Part shown: positions 33,627-45,863 of the stretch, piece by piece
Position numbering within the stretch: the first letter of the stretch is position 1
How the letters are laid out: every line of letters begins with the position of its first letter
Origin: Leptobrachium leishanense
Taxonomy: Eukaryota; Chordata; Amphibia; Anura; Megophryidae
Reading direction: 5' to 3'
DNA: 64,000 bases
Assembly (NCBI GenBank): GCA_009667805.1
Contig: CM019066.1
Coordinates: 120,047,690 to 120,111,689 of the forward strand
The notes under the pieces: model-generated
The model's input: only the letters and a program-made list of their open reading frames with translations
The model's database searches: none
Told to the model about the DNA's origin: nothing
Made by a program: the position numbers and the translations under genes

Positions 33627-33634
33627 CGATAGAG

Positions 33635-36160
33635 GTTTGCAAACAAATGTCATGTTTGGTGAAGAAAACCCCCAAACTTCTGTAATTTTTTAGTTCAAAC
33701 TTATTTTCATAATAGCATAATTTCACTGGCTGTGCTAGTTGTAGGGTAGGATTAGGGTTAACCGATACCCTAAACAACAGTTTCTGTTCCATTTTTGCTT
33801 CATTTCAGGAAACAGGTTTTAATACTCTTTATTTTGACTCTAACCCAAGAATAACCATAATCCTAAAAGAAGCACAAATAGTAACCCTTATATTAACCAT
33901 AATCCTAAACCAGTATAAATTTGTCTACCTTAATGGAGCCTGTAAAAAGGCACTAGCACAGAAGCACTCTGTTTTCTTTTGTCAAATACAACTTTTTAAT
34001 AAAGTCCTAATGATGAAAACCTTTTCCAGAGTGTGCATTAATAACTCGTCATATCCAGGGCCAGCCATAAGATATTGACTAATTCAGTCATTGACAGAAG
34101 CTCCATCTACGGGTCTCTCTTATTGGATGAATCAAATCTTTAACAAGGAATGCTATTGGATAGTCCTAATGAAATATCCTTGACTCTACCTGGACCATCC
34201 AACTTCAACAAATAGGTTGTCATCTTACATCATTTACTTACCATTAATATTTCAGTCCAGTGACTGACCTGAAAATGAGTTGATGTAAGACTAACTATAT
34301 TTTGGAGCTAACCAGTTACTTTTAATCTCACTAATCTGCCTATTTGGCCTGATTATTTGTTTACATTTTCAATGAGGTCTGGCAGTGTATTTATACCTTG
34401 ATTTCAAAGCCCCCACCATTTTTTTTAATAAATCACATTGCATTTCACATACTTGAGAAAACAAAAATACTGATTATAACTCATTATTACAATAATAGGT
34501 TTAATTTACTTTCTGAAGGAATGCTGCCAAAATGTATGCTTCACTCCAGCATCTTAACTACTTCCTAAAGAAAAAACAACTTCCAGTTGTAATTAACCTA
34601 TTAATGTGTTCAATTTCATTTCAAAATGTAGTGGTTGCCGTTTTGTTTATTTGCACATACAAAATAAACTAACCATAATCAACAGTTTCATCAATAAATG
34701 TTGATTACTAAGGGCTCAACATGGTAACTTGGTAACTTTGTAAACATGTATGTGGGTGTATACTATATAATCATCTTTAAGTATTTTTACTATTCGAGTT
34801 TTAATAATTCCAGGGTTAACTCTACAATCAAATCAAAATTTCCAAGAGTATTAGTTCAATGACACTCATTAAAATCTTTATATTTGTGTTTGCGTAATGT
34901 CATATACTTATTTTTGCTATGTCAAGGCTCTTCTGATAAATTATATAGAAGTCCCGTTTATGCAAACAATTATCCGGCAGAACTTTCTGTTACTGTAATT
35001 CTTAAGGGTCAAGATTTCTAAAGTGCTACTTAATTGGTCATGTCAATTTCCCTAATATTCAGTAATTACTGAATATTTCCAAGTGTATGATAACTCACTG
35101 TGTTCTATATTACATATGTATTAGCTATGTTCTGGCAAAACAAAATGATCTAAATAGAAGCCAATCTACTGTTAGACACAGTGTACTAATTAGCTTGCTT
35201 GATCTCGGCTTCAAAATAAGTGTCCCATTCTACTTAATTTCCCACAAGATGTGATGTTATTTGACTGTCACCAATAAAGAAAGTGTTCGTTCCCACTTTT
35301 CAATTTGCATATTTTAAAACTTGTCTTGAACAACATTTAAAAAATGGAAATTTAATCAAGAAAAAATGTATTTCTCTTCCATCTCCGATGGCTGATTTAT
35401 TAATTTTAACAAAGCAGAATGAAAACAATTGGTTTTTCGCTAGACCAGTTGAAGCTGAATGAATATAAAAAGTGAAGGGGAAAATGGTGAAATAGATGCC
35501 TCTTTATTGAAAGTGGAAGTTCACAGTTGCTTAGTTTATAGTATTGCCCTTATTTCATATGCAGCCTTCCTCCAAACAACTCTTTAATCAAAGCTTCCAA
35601 AACAACTTTACATAAAAATGCTAAATCCCTTTCCTTATTTATAGGGAATTTGATTGCAGGTACATACGCACAAAACCTTATGTGCATTCAGATATTTCAC
35701 TTGTTTTTAATTACATTTGTCCTATAGCTCTGGTGCTGTGACTAAGGCCAGTACAAGTGTTGTTTCTCTTTCACACATTGATTGCATTATAAACTTTAGT
35801 TATCTTACAGCATAACTTTATGCAATAAGTAAATGCTTAATTTAAGTTAGATTACACTTACATTGGTTACATGTCCATATTTAGAGGTAGGACATTACTA
35901 AGGTGTATTTCTGTCAGTTCACATAGAAAGTGATATTCATTAATATTAAAAACAACCGTATTAATGGAACCCATATAGGTTTGACCCAATCTAATAAACG
36001 ATTAATTTATTAAAATCAAATTTCCCAATACTCAGTGGAAAGGACACTATATTCTAGTAAACACTGTATAGTAAGGTAGATATGAATTTATAAAAAGGAG
36101 TTAGAATTAGTGGCAATCACCTCACAAACCACATAATGACCCAGTCACTCATGTCCGGAT
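33635..36160. other. Repeat-poor AT-rich stretch, no gene seen
   Basis: About 2.5 kb in which I find no array, paired ends or frame above 100 codons that resembles a protein. This is the longest repeat-poor block in the window. Confidence 0.5.
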
Positions 36161-36164
36161 TATT

Positions 36165-36310
36165 ATTATCATCCTTTATTTATATAGCGCCACATATTCC
36201 GCACCGTTTTACAAGATCAGTGTACAAGGGGTTGATACATTAGAATACCCCACATGGATGATATGGCCTGATTCAGGAGGACCCTGTTCCCAAGGGAACT
36301 TACAATCTAC
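36165..36310 (-). mobile_element. L2-like LINE 3' end, UTR only
   Basis: TATTTATATAGCGCCACATA, TTCCGCACCGTTTTACAAG and GGGAACTTACAATCTAC are the diverged complement of the 62162-62337 UTR. Confidence 0.75.
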
Positions 36311-38098
36311 AGGAGAAGTACAAGTATTTTTGGGAGGTACGCGCAACCATATCGTTAAGGGTCTTGCCCAAGGACACTTGCTGGTGGTGTCTTCTGAGTG
36401 GCATTGGAGTTTGCTTTCTATGATTGTAGATCAGCGACCTGGTGGTTAGTTTGAACGCGGTCCTCATAAAGTCAAGAATTGCTTCTCCACAGTTGTATTG
36501 GAGGGCTGTGCTAAACGGTATTTGACTTGCTTGCCCATGGTCAAAGAGGAGATATGTTACCACTGGACTCCACAGCTAATATTGTGTGGTAGGCAAGTAT
36601 GTACCGATAGGTGTCTTACCCAAGGAAACTTACTGGAGAGGTGCTCTGGCCGGGATTCAACGGAAGGCAGAATAGTCAGAAAACAAGCAGAGGTCAATAA
36701 CAGGTTAAATCACGAGAGAATTCAGGTACAAGGAGCTCAGGTATGGATAACCATGATCTGGCAATGCTTAGAAGGAACTGTTGGTTTTTTAAAAGACCTT
36801 CACCAGACCGCGCCCCCCTCTCAAGCCACCCTCATGCAGCCACCTCCCTGCCTGTTTCAATTTAAACCGGGCGTTGGTGAGCGAGCAGCATCAGACATGC
36901 TGCCGTCAAGCACACTGGAAAGGCTGGAAGCCCCCAACGTTACACTGCCCCTCTCTTATGAGACAGAAATGGGAACTGCAGCTCAGGCTGGGGAAGTGCA
37001 GAGCTCACAGTTTTGGCTGAAACGTGACTAGGAGGCAGTGGATCTGAAACCTGAACACAAGACTCAAAACCAGGACTGTACGGATGAAACCGGACAAGTG
37101 GCAACCCTAGATGAGTTGCAGTTGAGGAAACTGGAGAGAGAAAGCCCCAACAGTAGGTTATTTCAGTAGTAAAAATAGACGATGAAGGAATTATGTGAAA
37201 ACAAGTTGCTGAAAGGGAAGGAGAAGGGACAGCAGGAGAGAGAGATAAAGATTCGAAAGGTAAGTCTCTGGGAGTCATTAGCAAAGAGGTGACACTGAAA
37301 GTCAAAAGTACTGACATGTAAAACTAAAGAAAATAGCTGTTATGAATGGAAAGGGAATATTTAATTGAAAACCTCTACTGCTGTAATCAGATATGAAATA
37401 TTGACTGCTCTTTTAATTTTAGATGAAAAATTAATTTTGTAAGCAGATAGCAAAGGCTACTTTTAATATTTTAGCATTTCAATAATTAAGAAAGAACCAT
37501 GAATAATTAAAAGCAGCTTTTGAACATTTCTTTTGTGATTGAGCTTAGAACCTCTGCTCTAACCTTAAGAGGTGACTCCTGATACGGAAATGTCAAGAAA
37601 ATAATTTTAGCAAAAATAATAATAGTGTCAGGAAATAGAACAAAACATCCCTTTAATCTGTAAAATCATTTATATTTTCTCATTATCCATTAAGTTTTGG
37701 TATAATAGTTTCAAACAAATTAACATCGGGTGGATTCATCCAACAGTATTCTTCATATGGGTTCACAAAGTAAATTATTTTAAACCTGTGGCAACAGCTT
37801 GAATTAATGTTAGTATACTGTGGTCTAAATTAAATTTCTGCATGATGAATTGCATAAGTAATAGCAAAATTATAGTGCTCCACTTTTAATGTGAAGAGAA
37901 CGTAGCAACATTAATTTTCAGTACTCATAATTCAGGTTTTGAATGTAAATTCAGATAAACATTGTGTTTGGTTAAGCTTTCTGTTATTGCTAGTTGACCT
38001 TTACATGTACATATATAATATAGGAATCAAAGCCTTAATATGTAAAGGGCCCCAATATTGATTTGGTATTTTAAATGAGCATTGTTCATGTTTTTTTT
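36311..38098. other. Unassigned; GC-richer patch at 36780-37000
   Basis: 36640-36760 has the texture of 11780-11900 (AACAAGCAGAGGTCAATAAC). The 36780-37000 patch allows frames on both strands with low-complexity content and no domain. The rest is AT-rich. No gene supported. Confidence 0.4.
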
Positions 38099-38102
38099 TT
38101 AA

Positions 38103-39310
38103 CCACTTCGCTTCGGTGGACGCGCTCAGCGCGTCCAACTGCAGGTAGCGTTCCATGCGGTGGACGCGCTGGGTGCGTCCTCTCTTTGGGGCCAGCGTTC
38201 GGCCGGGTTCCGGCCGATCACTGGCCCCCCCGGTGCGAGCTGACATCCTCGACGTCAGCCCAGCACCAGAACCGCCGCCGGAGTAATTAGGTGTCATCGC
38301 GGGGGCACGATGACACCTAATTCAGGCGCCCCCGCATGTGCGGAGGAGGCGCCTGAAAGGGAGGGGGGGAGGTCCTTCGGACCTCTCTCCCTCCCGATCG
38401 GCGGCGTGCAGTGGGTTAACCCAGGCACCGTTTGGAAGGGCACAGCCTGCCCTTCCAAATGGTACCTGGCATTAACCCCATGGGGGCCGGATCACGAATC
38501 GGCGCCGAAAAGCGCCGGTTCGTGATCCTTTCCCGGAGCTGGCCGACATCTTGGATGTCGGCCAAGCTTCCGGGAATGCCCCCTGAGGACTGGCGTCATC
38601 GTGCATAGCACGATGACGCCAGTCCTGGAGTTAACCCCTAACTGCCACCAATGGTGGAGATAGGGGGTTCCAATGAACCCCCTATCTCCCGATCCGTGGC
38701 AGTTAGGGGTTAATGTTTGGTATTGTTGGATCGGCCAGAGCATGGACGTTCCAACAATACGAAACATGAGTATAAAAAAGTTCTAAAAAAAAATATATAT
38801 ATTTTAAAAAAAATAATAAAAAAAAAATAAGTTTTTTTTTCTTTTTTTTGGTTTGTTAATGCAGCAATATTGTTCCCATTTCAATTATAATGTCAACAAT
38901 GATGCTGCACTAACGATTTTTGTATGCGGTGCGTTTGTTAAAAATCGCGTAATTTTCCCCAAAAAAAATTTAATGAGACCCATCTCTAATTTTTTTAACA
39001 AGCGCACCCCATACAAAATATAACCGCAATTGCTCGCATCTTAAAATTAAAAAAAAAAACACTTTACACGTTGTAAATTATTGAAAATTCATATTTTATT
39101 GCATTTTTTGTTATAATAAACAGACAGGTCATGACGTTAACATATAATAATGACATATTATGAACCTGCCGAGTCTGACGGAAAGAACGATATATAATAT
39201 GTCTGGGTCATATACTAAAATAAGCCTTCAAAACGCATTTAAACATGATGAGCAAAATCGGTAAAAATGAGCTCAGCACAGAGGTGTGAAAAGCCTCAGC
39301 AGCGAAAGGG
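38103..39310 (-). mobile_element. TTAA-flanked hairpin-chain element, copy 2
   Basis: Inverse orientation of 8047-9217, with TTAA at 38099-38102 and 39311-39314. The hairpins are better preserved here: GGACGCGCTCAGCGCGTCC (38119-38137), GGTGTCATCG... (38290-38318), GGCGTCATCGTGCATAGCACGATGACGCC as two arms (38592-38620), and CCCCTAACTGCCACC... (38635-38711). The AT half matches in order down to GCAGCGAAAGGG. Confidence 0.85.
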
Positions 39311-39613
39311 TTAAAGTCAAATTTGTAGATGCTTAATTCTATTAATCATCATCTGTTCATTTAAGAAACTCCCAAAAATAAAACTCTCTATGTGATGTAC
39401 GTGATTGTTGTCTGCAAAATCACGGATCAGTACCTGTAATGTGAGTCTCTCAATAAAAAATGTTGCTATATAAAAAAAACTTAAAAAAGCCTTAAGGGGG
39501 TAATTACAAAATAGACTGCAAAAAAAACTCTTTCCTGGGGTATTTCCTCATTTTTATTCCCTACTCCGAAAAATCACAGAGAGGGATATATGGCTGTAAC
39601 ACTATTTGAACAA

Positions 39614-40332
39614 TATTGTTACTATTATTTATTTATAAAAGCAACAGCATAATCCGCAGCACTGTACAGTGGGCACAACATAGACAGGGTTACAATACAT
39701 TGAACAACATTTTACAAACCAGTACAGGAGGAAATGAGGGCCCTATTCTCGTGGGAATTTACAATCTAGAAGGGTTGGTGGTGGAAACTGGAGGAGAGGA
39801 CTGCAAGGTGAGAGTGATGGACTGCAAGGTGGGAGTGATTGACTGGTTACGTCAGTGAGTTGGGTGGTAGGCTTCCCTAAATAGGAATGTTTTCAGGGAG
39901 CGTTTGAAGGAAGAGAAGTTAGGGGAAAGTCTGACAGTAAGAGGGAGAGTGTTCCAGAGGATGGGGGCTGCGCGTGAGAAATTCTGCAGTCTATCATGGG
40001 AAGAGGTGATGCGGGGAGAAGCTAGGCACAGGTCACTGTTTGACCTTAGGGAGCAGGCTGGGGTGTATTTGGTGATATGTGATGAAAGGTAGTGGGGAGC
40101 AGAGTTAGTGAGAGCTGTGTAGGTCAGGGAAAGGATTTTAATTTAATTCTGCAGTGGATGGGGAGCCAATGAAGGGCTTCGCAGAGAGGAGCGGCAGAGA
40201 CAGAGTGGTAGGTGAGGTAGAGGAGCCTGGCAGAGGCATTTAGAATGGATTGTATGGGAGAGAGGTGGGAGAGAGGGAGACAAGCTGGAAGATTATTACA
40301 ATAGTCAAGTCGGGAGATTACAAGGTTACTAA
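39614..40332 (-). mobile_element. L2-like LINE 3' fragment, 5' end cut by a hAT insertion
   Basis: Complement of the LINE type at 61764-62337 but reaching further upstream into the thumb of the reverse transcriptase. The tail is a degenerate (TTA)n at 39614-39636. The upstream edge coincides with the hAT element at 40333. Confidence 0.88.
39852..40324 (-). pseudogene. LINE reverse transcriptase C-terminus (relic)
   Basis: Reading leftward: SRLDYCNNLPACLPLSHL, SARLLYLTYHSVSAAPLCEA, then LHWLPIHCRIKLK (thumb region of L2/Rex1-type enzymes). There is a frame break near 40135, then TKYTPACSLRSNSDLCLASP and SRAAPILWNTLPLTVRLSPN to a stop at 39852. All catalytic blocks lie upstream and are absent. 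Confidence 0.85.
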
Positions 40333-41592
40333 AAGGGATGTGCATGGCTGAAAAAATTTTTTGTTTATTTTCTTTTCGTTTTTAAATAAATAAAAAAATC
40401 GGAATTTCGTAACTAATTTCGTTTCATATTTCATTTAGTTTCGGATTGATTTGAAATTTTTAATCGATTCGATAGTTGTTGATATCCATTTGATAGTTCA
40501 TTTCAAATTCGATAGTAGTTGATAGTTCATTTCAAATTCAATAGTTGTTGATATCTATTTGATAGTTCATTTCAAATTCGATAGTTGTTGATATCCATTT
40601 GATAGTTAATTTCAAATTCGATAGTTACTCAATATCCATTTGATAGTTACTCGATATCCATTTGATAGTTTATTTCAGATTCGATAGTTGATGATATCCA
40701 TTTGATAGTTCATTTCAAATTTGATAGTTGTTGATATCCATTTGATAGTTCATTTCAAATTCAATAGTTGTTGATATCCATTTGATAGTTCATTTCAAAT
40801 TCGATAGTTGTTGATATCCATTTGATAGTTCATTTCAAATTCGATAGTTGTTGATATCCATTTGATAGTTAATTTCGAATTCGATAGTTGATGATATCCA
40901 TTTGATAGTTCATTTCAAATTCGATAGTTGTTGATATCCATTTGATAGTTCATTTCAAATTCGATAGTTGTTGATATCCATTTGATAGTTCATTTCAAAT
41001 TTGTTAGTTGTCAATATCCATTTGACATTTCATTTCAAATTCGATAGTTATTGATATCCATTTGATAGTTCATTACAAATTCGGTAGTTGCTGATATCCA
41101 TTTGATAGTTCATTTCAAATTTGATAGTTGTTGATATCCATTTGATAGTTCATTTCAAATTCGATAGTTGTTGATATCCATTTGATAGTTCATTTCAAAT
41201 TTGATAGTTGTCAATATCCATTTGACATTTCATTTCAAATTCGATAGTTATTGATATCCATTTGATAGTTCATTACAAATTCGATAGTTGTTGATATCCA
41301 TTTGATAGTTCATTTCAAATTTGATAGTTGTTGATATCCATTTGATAGTTCATTTCGAATTCGATAGTTGATGATATCCATTTGATAGTTCATTTCAAAT
41401 TCGATAGTTGATATCAATTATTCAAATTCATCTTTTATGATGATGACACAGTGTAAAACAAAATAAATTTGTTATATATCGTTTCGTTTAGTTTCGAATT
41501 CGTATCGTTTCGATTCGTTATTCGGAAGTACTTCTGAAATACGAATTATCAAATTTTGTTCCAAATTTTTCCGAAACGAATGCACATCTCTA
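40333..41592. mobile_element. hAT-type element filled by a 40-bp minisatellite
   Basis: Flanked by a perfect 8-bp duplication GTTACTAA (40325-40332, 41593-41600). Ends AAGGGATGTGCA and, complemented, TAGAGATGTGCA, as in 9372-9975. Sub-terminal TTTCGTTT/CGAAAC words lead into the array on both sides. Confidence 0.9.
40470..41415. repeat. 40-bp minisatellite, about 23 units
   Basis: Unit composed of TTTGATAGTTCATTTCAAAT followed by TCGATAGTTGTTGATATCCA. Register is exact at 40 bp from 40680 onward; earlier units are shorter. Variant units (with TGACATTTCA) recur 200 bp apart (41020 and 41220), which suggests higher-order duplication. Confidence 0.95.
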
Positions 41593-41600
41593 GTTACTAA

Positions 41601-42808
41601 TACTTTTGATAATACAGATAATGCATTGCTATTGCTTGATATATGAGGAATGATTCACCCTAATAAAAACATTTTCCCAAAAAAGGAGCTTTTTATTTAT
41701 CAATGCCGTGGTCCTCCTTCTGTCACACCTAGAGGCCCCATACGAACGTTTGATATGCCAATATCAACCACAGTGAATTAATTGACGTAGTCATGGCTAA
41801 ACACTGTGGTTTCATTTACACCTTTAATGGCATTTTTAGTAGTGTCATCATGGTAAGTCTAATGGGCTCTTAAAAATACAATGAAACTGCAGTCTGTTTT
41901 TCAATCTCCAATAATTCTGGTCCAATACTGAGAATCACACTGGATTCTACACATAGTCCTGACCGGATCATGGCACTCTAAGATGAGAAGTAATACAATC
42001 TGTGACAGTTTGGTATAGAAGTGGTTTGGCAATACAAGGGGAGAAATAATGTAATTACAATGAACAGAATTGTATTGGCTAGAGACCCTTTGGCAATGTC
42101 ACCAAAGAAATCAACAAGGTCTTCACTGCTAACAGTGTTCCTGGATCAGCTCTGAAAATCAATACAGTATTCGGTAAATTGATTGCCATGTACTTTTTGC
42201 AAGGTATTAGCGTGTCAAGAATTGTGATGTATGTTTGGTACATCATAGGTAACAATGCCTAGAGGATCTATGACATCCTGACAAAACATGTTCTAAAATC
42301 CACAGCTTGTTGATTTATGTATTGTGATAGCTGGTTAAACTGTAGATAATTGATATCCCCTGAACTGGGTAGTTGGAATTTACACTTGCGTTGCCGCTTC
42401 AACGGAACTGGTTGCAAACGACAAAAAATCTCTGTCAATAATGGTTCCAAATCCCGAATCTATCAAATTATTATTTAGACATCTGGAGTAGATAATAAAA
42501 TGATGATGATTAAAATAACAGCTCACAAATAGTATTAGGGGGAAAAAAGAATGGTTCTATAGTTACAACGTGACTAGCTTCACATGGTCAAATCAGATTT
42601 ATTCCCGGTTTTATCTCATCATTTGATGGATATCATATTGATCATGAAGATAAATGTGATATTGCATGTCTAGAATAGATGAGATATCACAGACTACACT
42701 TACCCAGTTCTAGTGCTGCGCACTACCATTTTTATCCTCGATGTGCTCCACTGAGAAATAGTCATTATTCAGCAGCATGGCTTGGTTGGTCCTCAACTGT
42801 GTTATTGT
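41601..42808. other. No recognised gene or element
   Basis: AT-rich without arrays or paired ends. Confidence 0.5.
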
Positions 42809-43020
42809 CATACAGTACATAGTTACATAGTTGCATTGGCTGGAAAAAGACGTACGCCCATTGGGTTCAGTCTTTCACACATTACCTACTGCTGTTGATC
42901 CAAAAGAAGGCAAAAAAAACCAGTGTGAAGCGCTTGCCAATGTCAACATACTGGGAAAAAAATCCTCATTGATCCCAGAATGGCCGTCAGATTTCTCCTT
43001 GGATCAAGCAGCTTTTACAC
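42809..43020 (-). mobile_element. CR1-like LINE 3' end, truncated
   Basis: Starts with the octamer tail TACATAGTTACATAGTTG, then the widespread LINE UTR (GGCTGGAAAAAGACGTACG, CCATTGGGTTCAG). It continues in minus sense until it is cut at 43020 by the next element. Confidence 0.82.
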
Positions 43021-43023
43021 ACT

Positions 43024-43605
43024 CAGGGTTATTCAGAGAGAATCGAAAAATTACCACACGTTCGGTGACCTTTCGTTCCCCGCACTTCGGGGGCGATTCT
43101 AGTTCCCTGACTCTGCGGTGTATTCAGAAAGCACCGCAGGGCCCCCATAGTCTGTTAAAGAAAAATGAAAATGCGATATAAAAAAAGTAACTAAAATGTT
43201 GCCGAAAAATGCCTAAAAGATCCTAAAAAATCTAGAAATAAAGAGACTTTTTACTGCAGAATAATATAATAAACGGTTTATTAGATATTGAGCTAAAATC
43301 ATAAGATTTGTAACATTGCAGCCTATGGGATTTGCCTGAAAAAACCTGCCGAATTAAACCAACGAACAGCAGGGCATTTCGGCAACTTTTCTCTGCTGTT
43401 CAGCGTCTCTGAATAGACGAACCATTGCTTCTCTATGTGGGATTTCACTGCCCTCAAACAGGCACTGTACGTGCAGGAAATTTGTCAGAATTTGGCGAAC
43501 TGTCTGCTCTCTGAATAGCCGAATGGCCCCGAAATGTCCCCGCTCGCTGAAATCCAGTATCCGGTTGCATTTCGGCGACATTTCAGATCTCTCTGAATAA
43601 CCCCC
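43024..43605. mobile_element. Element of the CAGGGTTATTCA family
   Basis: CAGGGTTATTCAGAGAGA at the left, TCTCTCTGAATAACCCCC at the right, flanked by ACT on both sides. The internal blocks are inverted relative to 15701 (AATAAACGGTTTATTAGATA near the middle). Confidence 0.82.
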
Positions 43606-43608
43606 ACT

Positions 43609-44071
43609 GAGTCATTAGTCAGCACTTGAGCACTCAATCAGTAGCCTGGAGTGAGTGGAGGGCTGTCCTGAAAGACGTCTTGTACTTACAGTTGTCACAC
43701 ATTCCAGTGGCAAGCTGAGTTATAGAATTTTTTAGAGGGAAATACTCATGATTTATGTAAATAGTACTTATTATGTTAGGAAAAATGCTAACACATCTAA
43801 TATATAGAGAGTATTTCTTATCAAACCAGCTCAATTTATGTTGGGTACGACTGGTGATCTTTAAGCAAACTACGCCAAGCAAATGGCAGACCGAATGCAT
43901 TTTTCATACTAACTTTTTTCAGTTTTATCCATTTCATATATGAAGAACATTTATCTCACATCTAACGATGAGTTTATTCTCTGTTATAAGTTTTAACTAG
44001 TCCAGGAAAAGAGGAACACTAGGGTTAGATGAATTGCTGTCAGAAAGATGGAGTACCTCTTGAATGGAGAC
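43609..44071. other. No recognised gene or element
   Basis: AT-rich, no features seen. Confidence 0.5.
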
Positions 44072-44361
44072 ATAAGGGGTTATTCAGAGAGGTCTGAAAT
44101 GTCGCTGAAATGTAACCGGACACTGAAATTCAGCGTACAGTGACACTTCGGGGCCATTCAGTATTCAGAGAGCAGGCAGTTTGACAAATTTTGTTGAACT
44201 GCCAGCAAGTACGGTGCCTGTTCGATAGCAGTGAATTCCCCCCCATAGAGAAGCAATGGTTAATCTATTCATAGAACACCCAACAGCAGTGAAAAGTTGC
44301 TGAATTGCCCTGCTGTTCGGTGGTTTCATTCGACAGGTTTGATGCAATATCTAATAAACAG

Positions 44362-45271
44362 GGAAAAAAGGTGTCATCTGCGGTCGTTTCTATGTGTTCC
44401 ATGTACAACAAAACTGAGGTTTTTGTTTGTTTCAATTGCCATTGCAATGTAAGCTCACTCGCCACTTCACGGCACCTCTTTACAGAGTGAGTACCTAACA
44501 TGTACCAAAAGACCGCTCTACTGAGCCGCTCCAAGCCCCTCCTGCTGCTTTTCAGCCAAGGAGAGGCAAAGATATGGTGGGTTTTATTTATACACGCACC
44601 AAACACTTCCCATTTGGGATTAAAAACAAAAACATGGAAAGAGGAACAGCTGCAGAACGACGGACTGGTGTTACAAGGATGATATACATAAATACAGAAA
44701 AAATGGCGTCGCGCCCATACTCACCGGAGCGGCAGCAACTGCCAGGAGTAACAGCCCAGTTAATGTATAAAACATAACAAGGAAAAAAGGTGTCATCTGC
44801 GCTCGTTTCTGTGTTCCATGTACAACAAAACTGAGGTTTTTGTTTGTTTCAATGGACATTGCAACGTAAGCTCACTCGCCACTTCACGGCACCTCTTTAC
44901 AGAGTGAGTACCTAACATGTACCAAAAGGGAAGTGTTTGGTGCGTGTATAAATAAAACCCACCATATCTTTGCCTCTCCTTGGCTGAAAAGCAGCAGGAG
45001 GGGCTTGGAGCTGCTCAGTAGAGCGGCCTTTTGGTACATGTTAGGTACTCACTCTGTAAAGAGGTGCCGTGAAGTGGCGAGTGAGCTTACGATGCAATGG
45101 CCATTGAAACAAACAAAAACCTCAGTTTTGTTGTACATGGAACACATAGAAACGAGCGCAGATGACACCTTTTTTCCTTGTTATGTTTTATACATTAACT
45201 GGGCTGTTACTCCTGGCAGTTGCTGCCGCTCCGGTGAGTATGGGCGCGACGCCATTTTTTCTGTATTCATG
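44362..45271 (-). mobile_element. ~420-bp repeat family: dimer with inverted end (locus 2)
   Basis: Flanked by a perfect 16-bp duplication AATATCTAATAAACAG (44346-44361, 45272-45287). The first unit is 44362-44780 (419 bp), the second 44781-44931 (broken off). 44932-45271 is the inverted complement of a stretch spanning the unit junction. A long variable target duplication and a one-ended inversion are what target-primed reverse transcription with twin priming leaves. No protein is recognised; the 115-codon frame across the inversion is not family-like. Confidence 0.82.
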
Positions 45272-45299
45272 AATATCTAATAAACAGTTTATTCTTTTA

Positions 45300-45863
45300 G
45301 AAAGAAAACAGTGAAGCGCCCTCAGGATAAATGATTAAGCATACACGCTACACGTTGAATATGGAGGTTCTCCTAAAAACCCGAGGATATACAAAATAGA
45401 CAGTCAACGGAGCGCCAGTACAAGACTGGAAGTACAATTAATCACTGTACACGTCCATCAAAGTATCTTCCAGATATTCCTAAAGTTCGCTCTTTAGAAT
45501 GGAAAAAGGTCTCTACAAAAGAGAAAAGAATACAATAGCGCAATATGTTGATCCACCGTATGGAGAAAATAAGGAAATAATGGTCCTACTCACATATTTC
45601 TGAGCCTAACCTCGGCTCTAGGGTGAATGGTGATTATGGGTCTTCAAAGATGTTCAGGTGCCCATATACCCCCAATAAGGTTCTTCAAACACATTCCCCT
45701 GCAGTGAATCACAGAAAAATATTGTATTCTTTTCTCTTTTGTAGAGACCTTTTTCCATTCTAAAGAGCGAACTTTGGGAATATCTGGAAGATACTTTGAT
45801 GGACGTGTACAGTGATTAATCGTACTTCCAGTCTTGTGCTGGCGCTCCGTTGACTGTCTATTT
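45300..45863 (-). mobile_element. Retroposition-like insertion with inverted end
   Basis: Flanked by 14-bp duplications AGTTTATTCTTTTA (45286-45299, 45864-45877). 45719-45863 is the inverted complement of 45397-45543 (start AATAGACAGTCAACGGAGCG), about 95% identical. No gene seen. Confidence 0.8.

Noticed and set aside
36498..37031. 177-codon frame in a GC-richer patch
   Set aside because: No domain, low-complexity stretches, overlapping frame on the other strand of similar quality, and LTR-debris-like surroundings.
40470..41415. CRISPR-like array of regularly spaced 40-bp units
   Set aside because: Units are contiguous and differ only by point changes; there are no unique spacers, no cas genes, and the array lies in a hAT element of a vertebrate-type genome.
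44265..45280. Two similar 113-115 codon frames on opposite strands, as if a duplicated gene
   Set aside because: They are the two arms of the inverted end of the ~420-bp repeat insertion; no protein family is recognisable and the other loci do not keep the frame.
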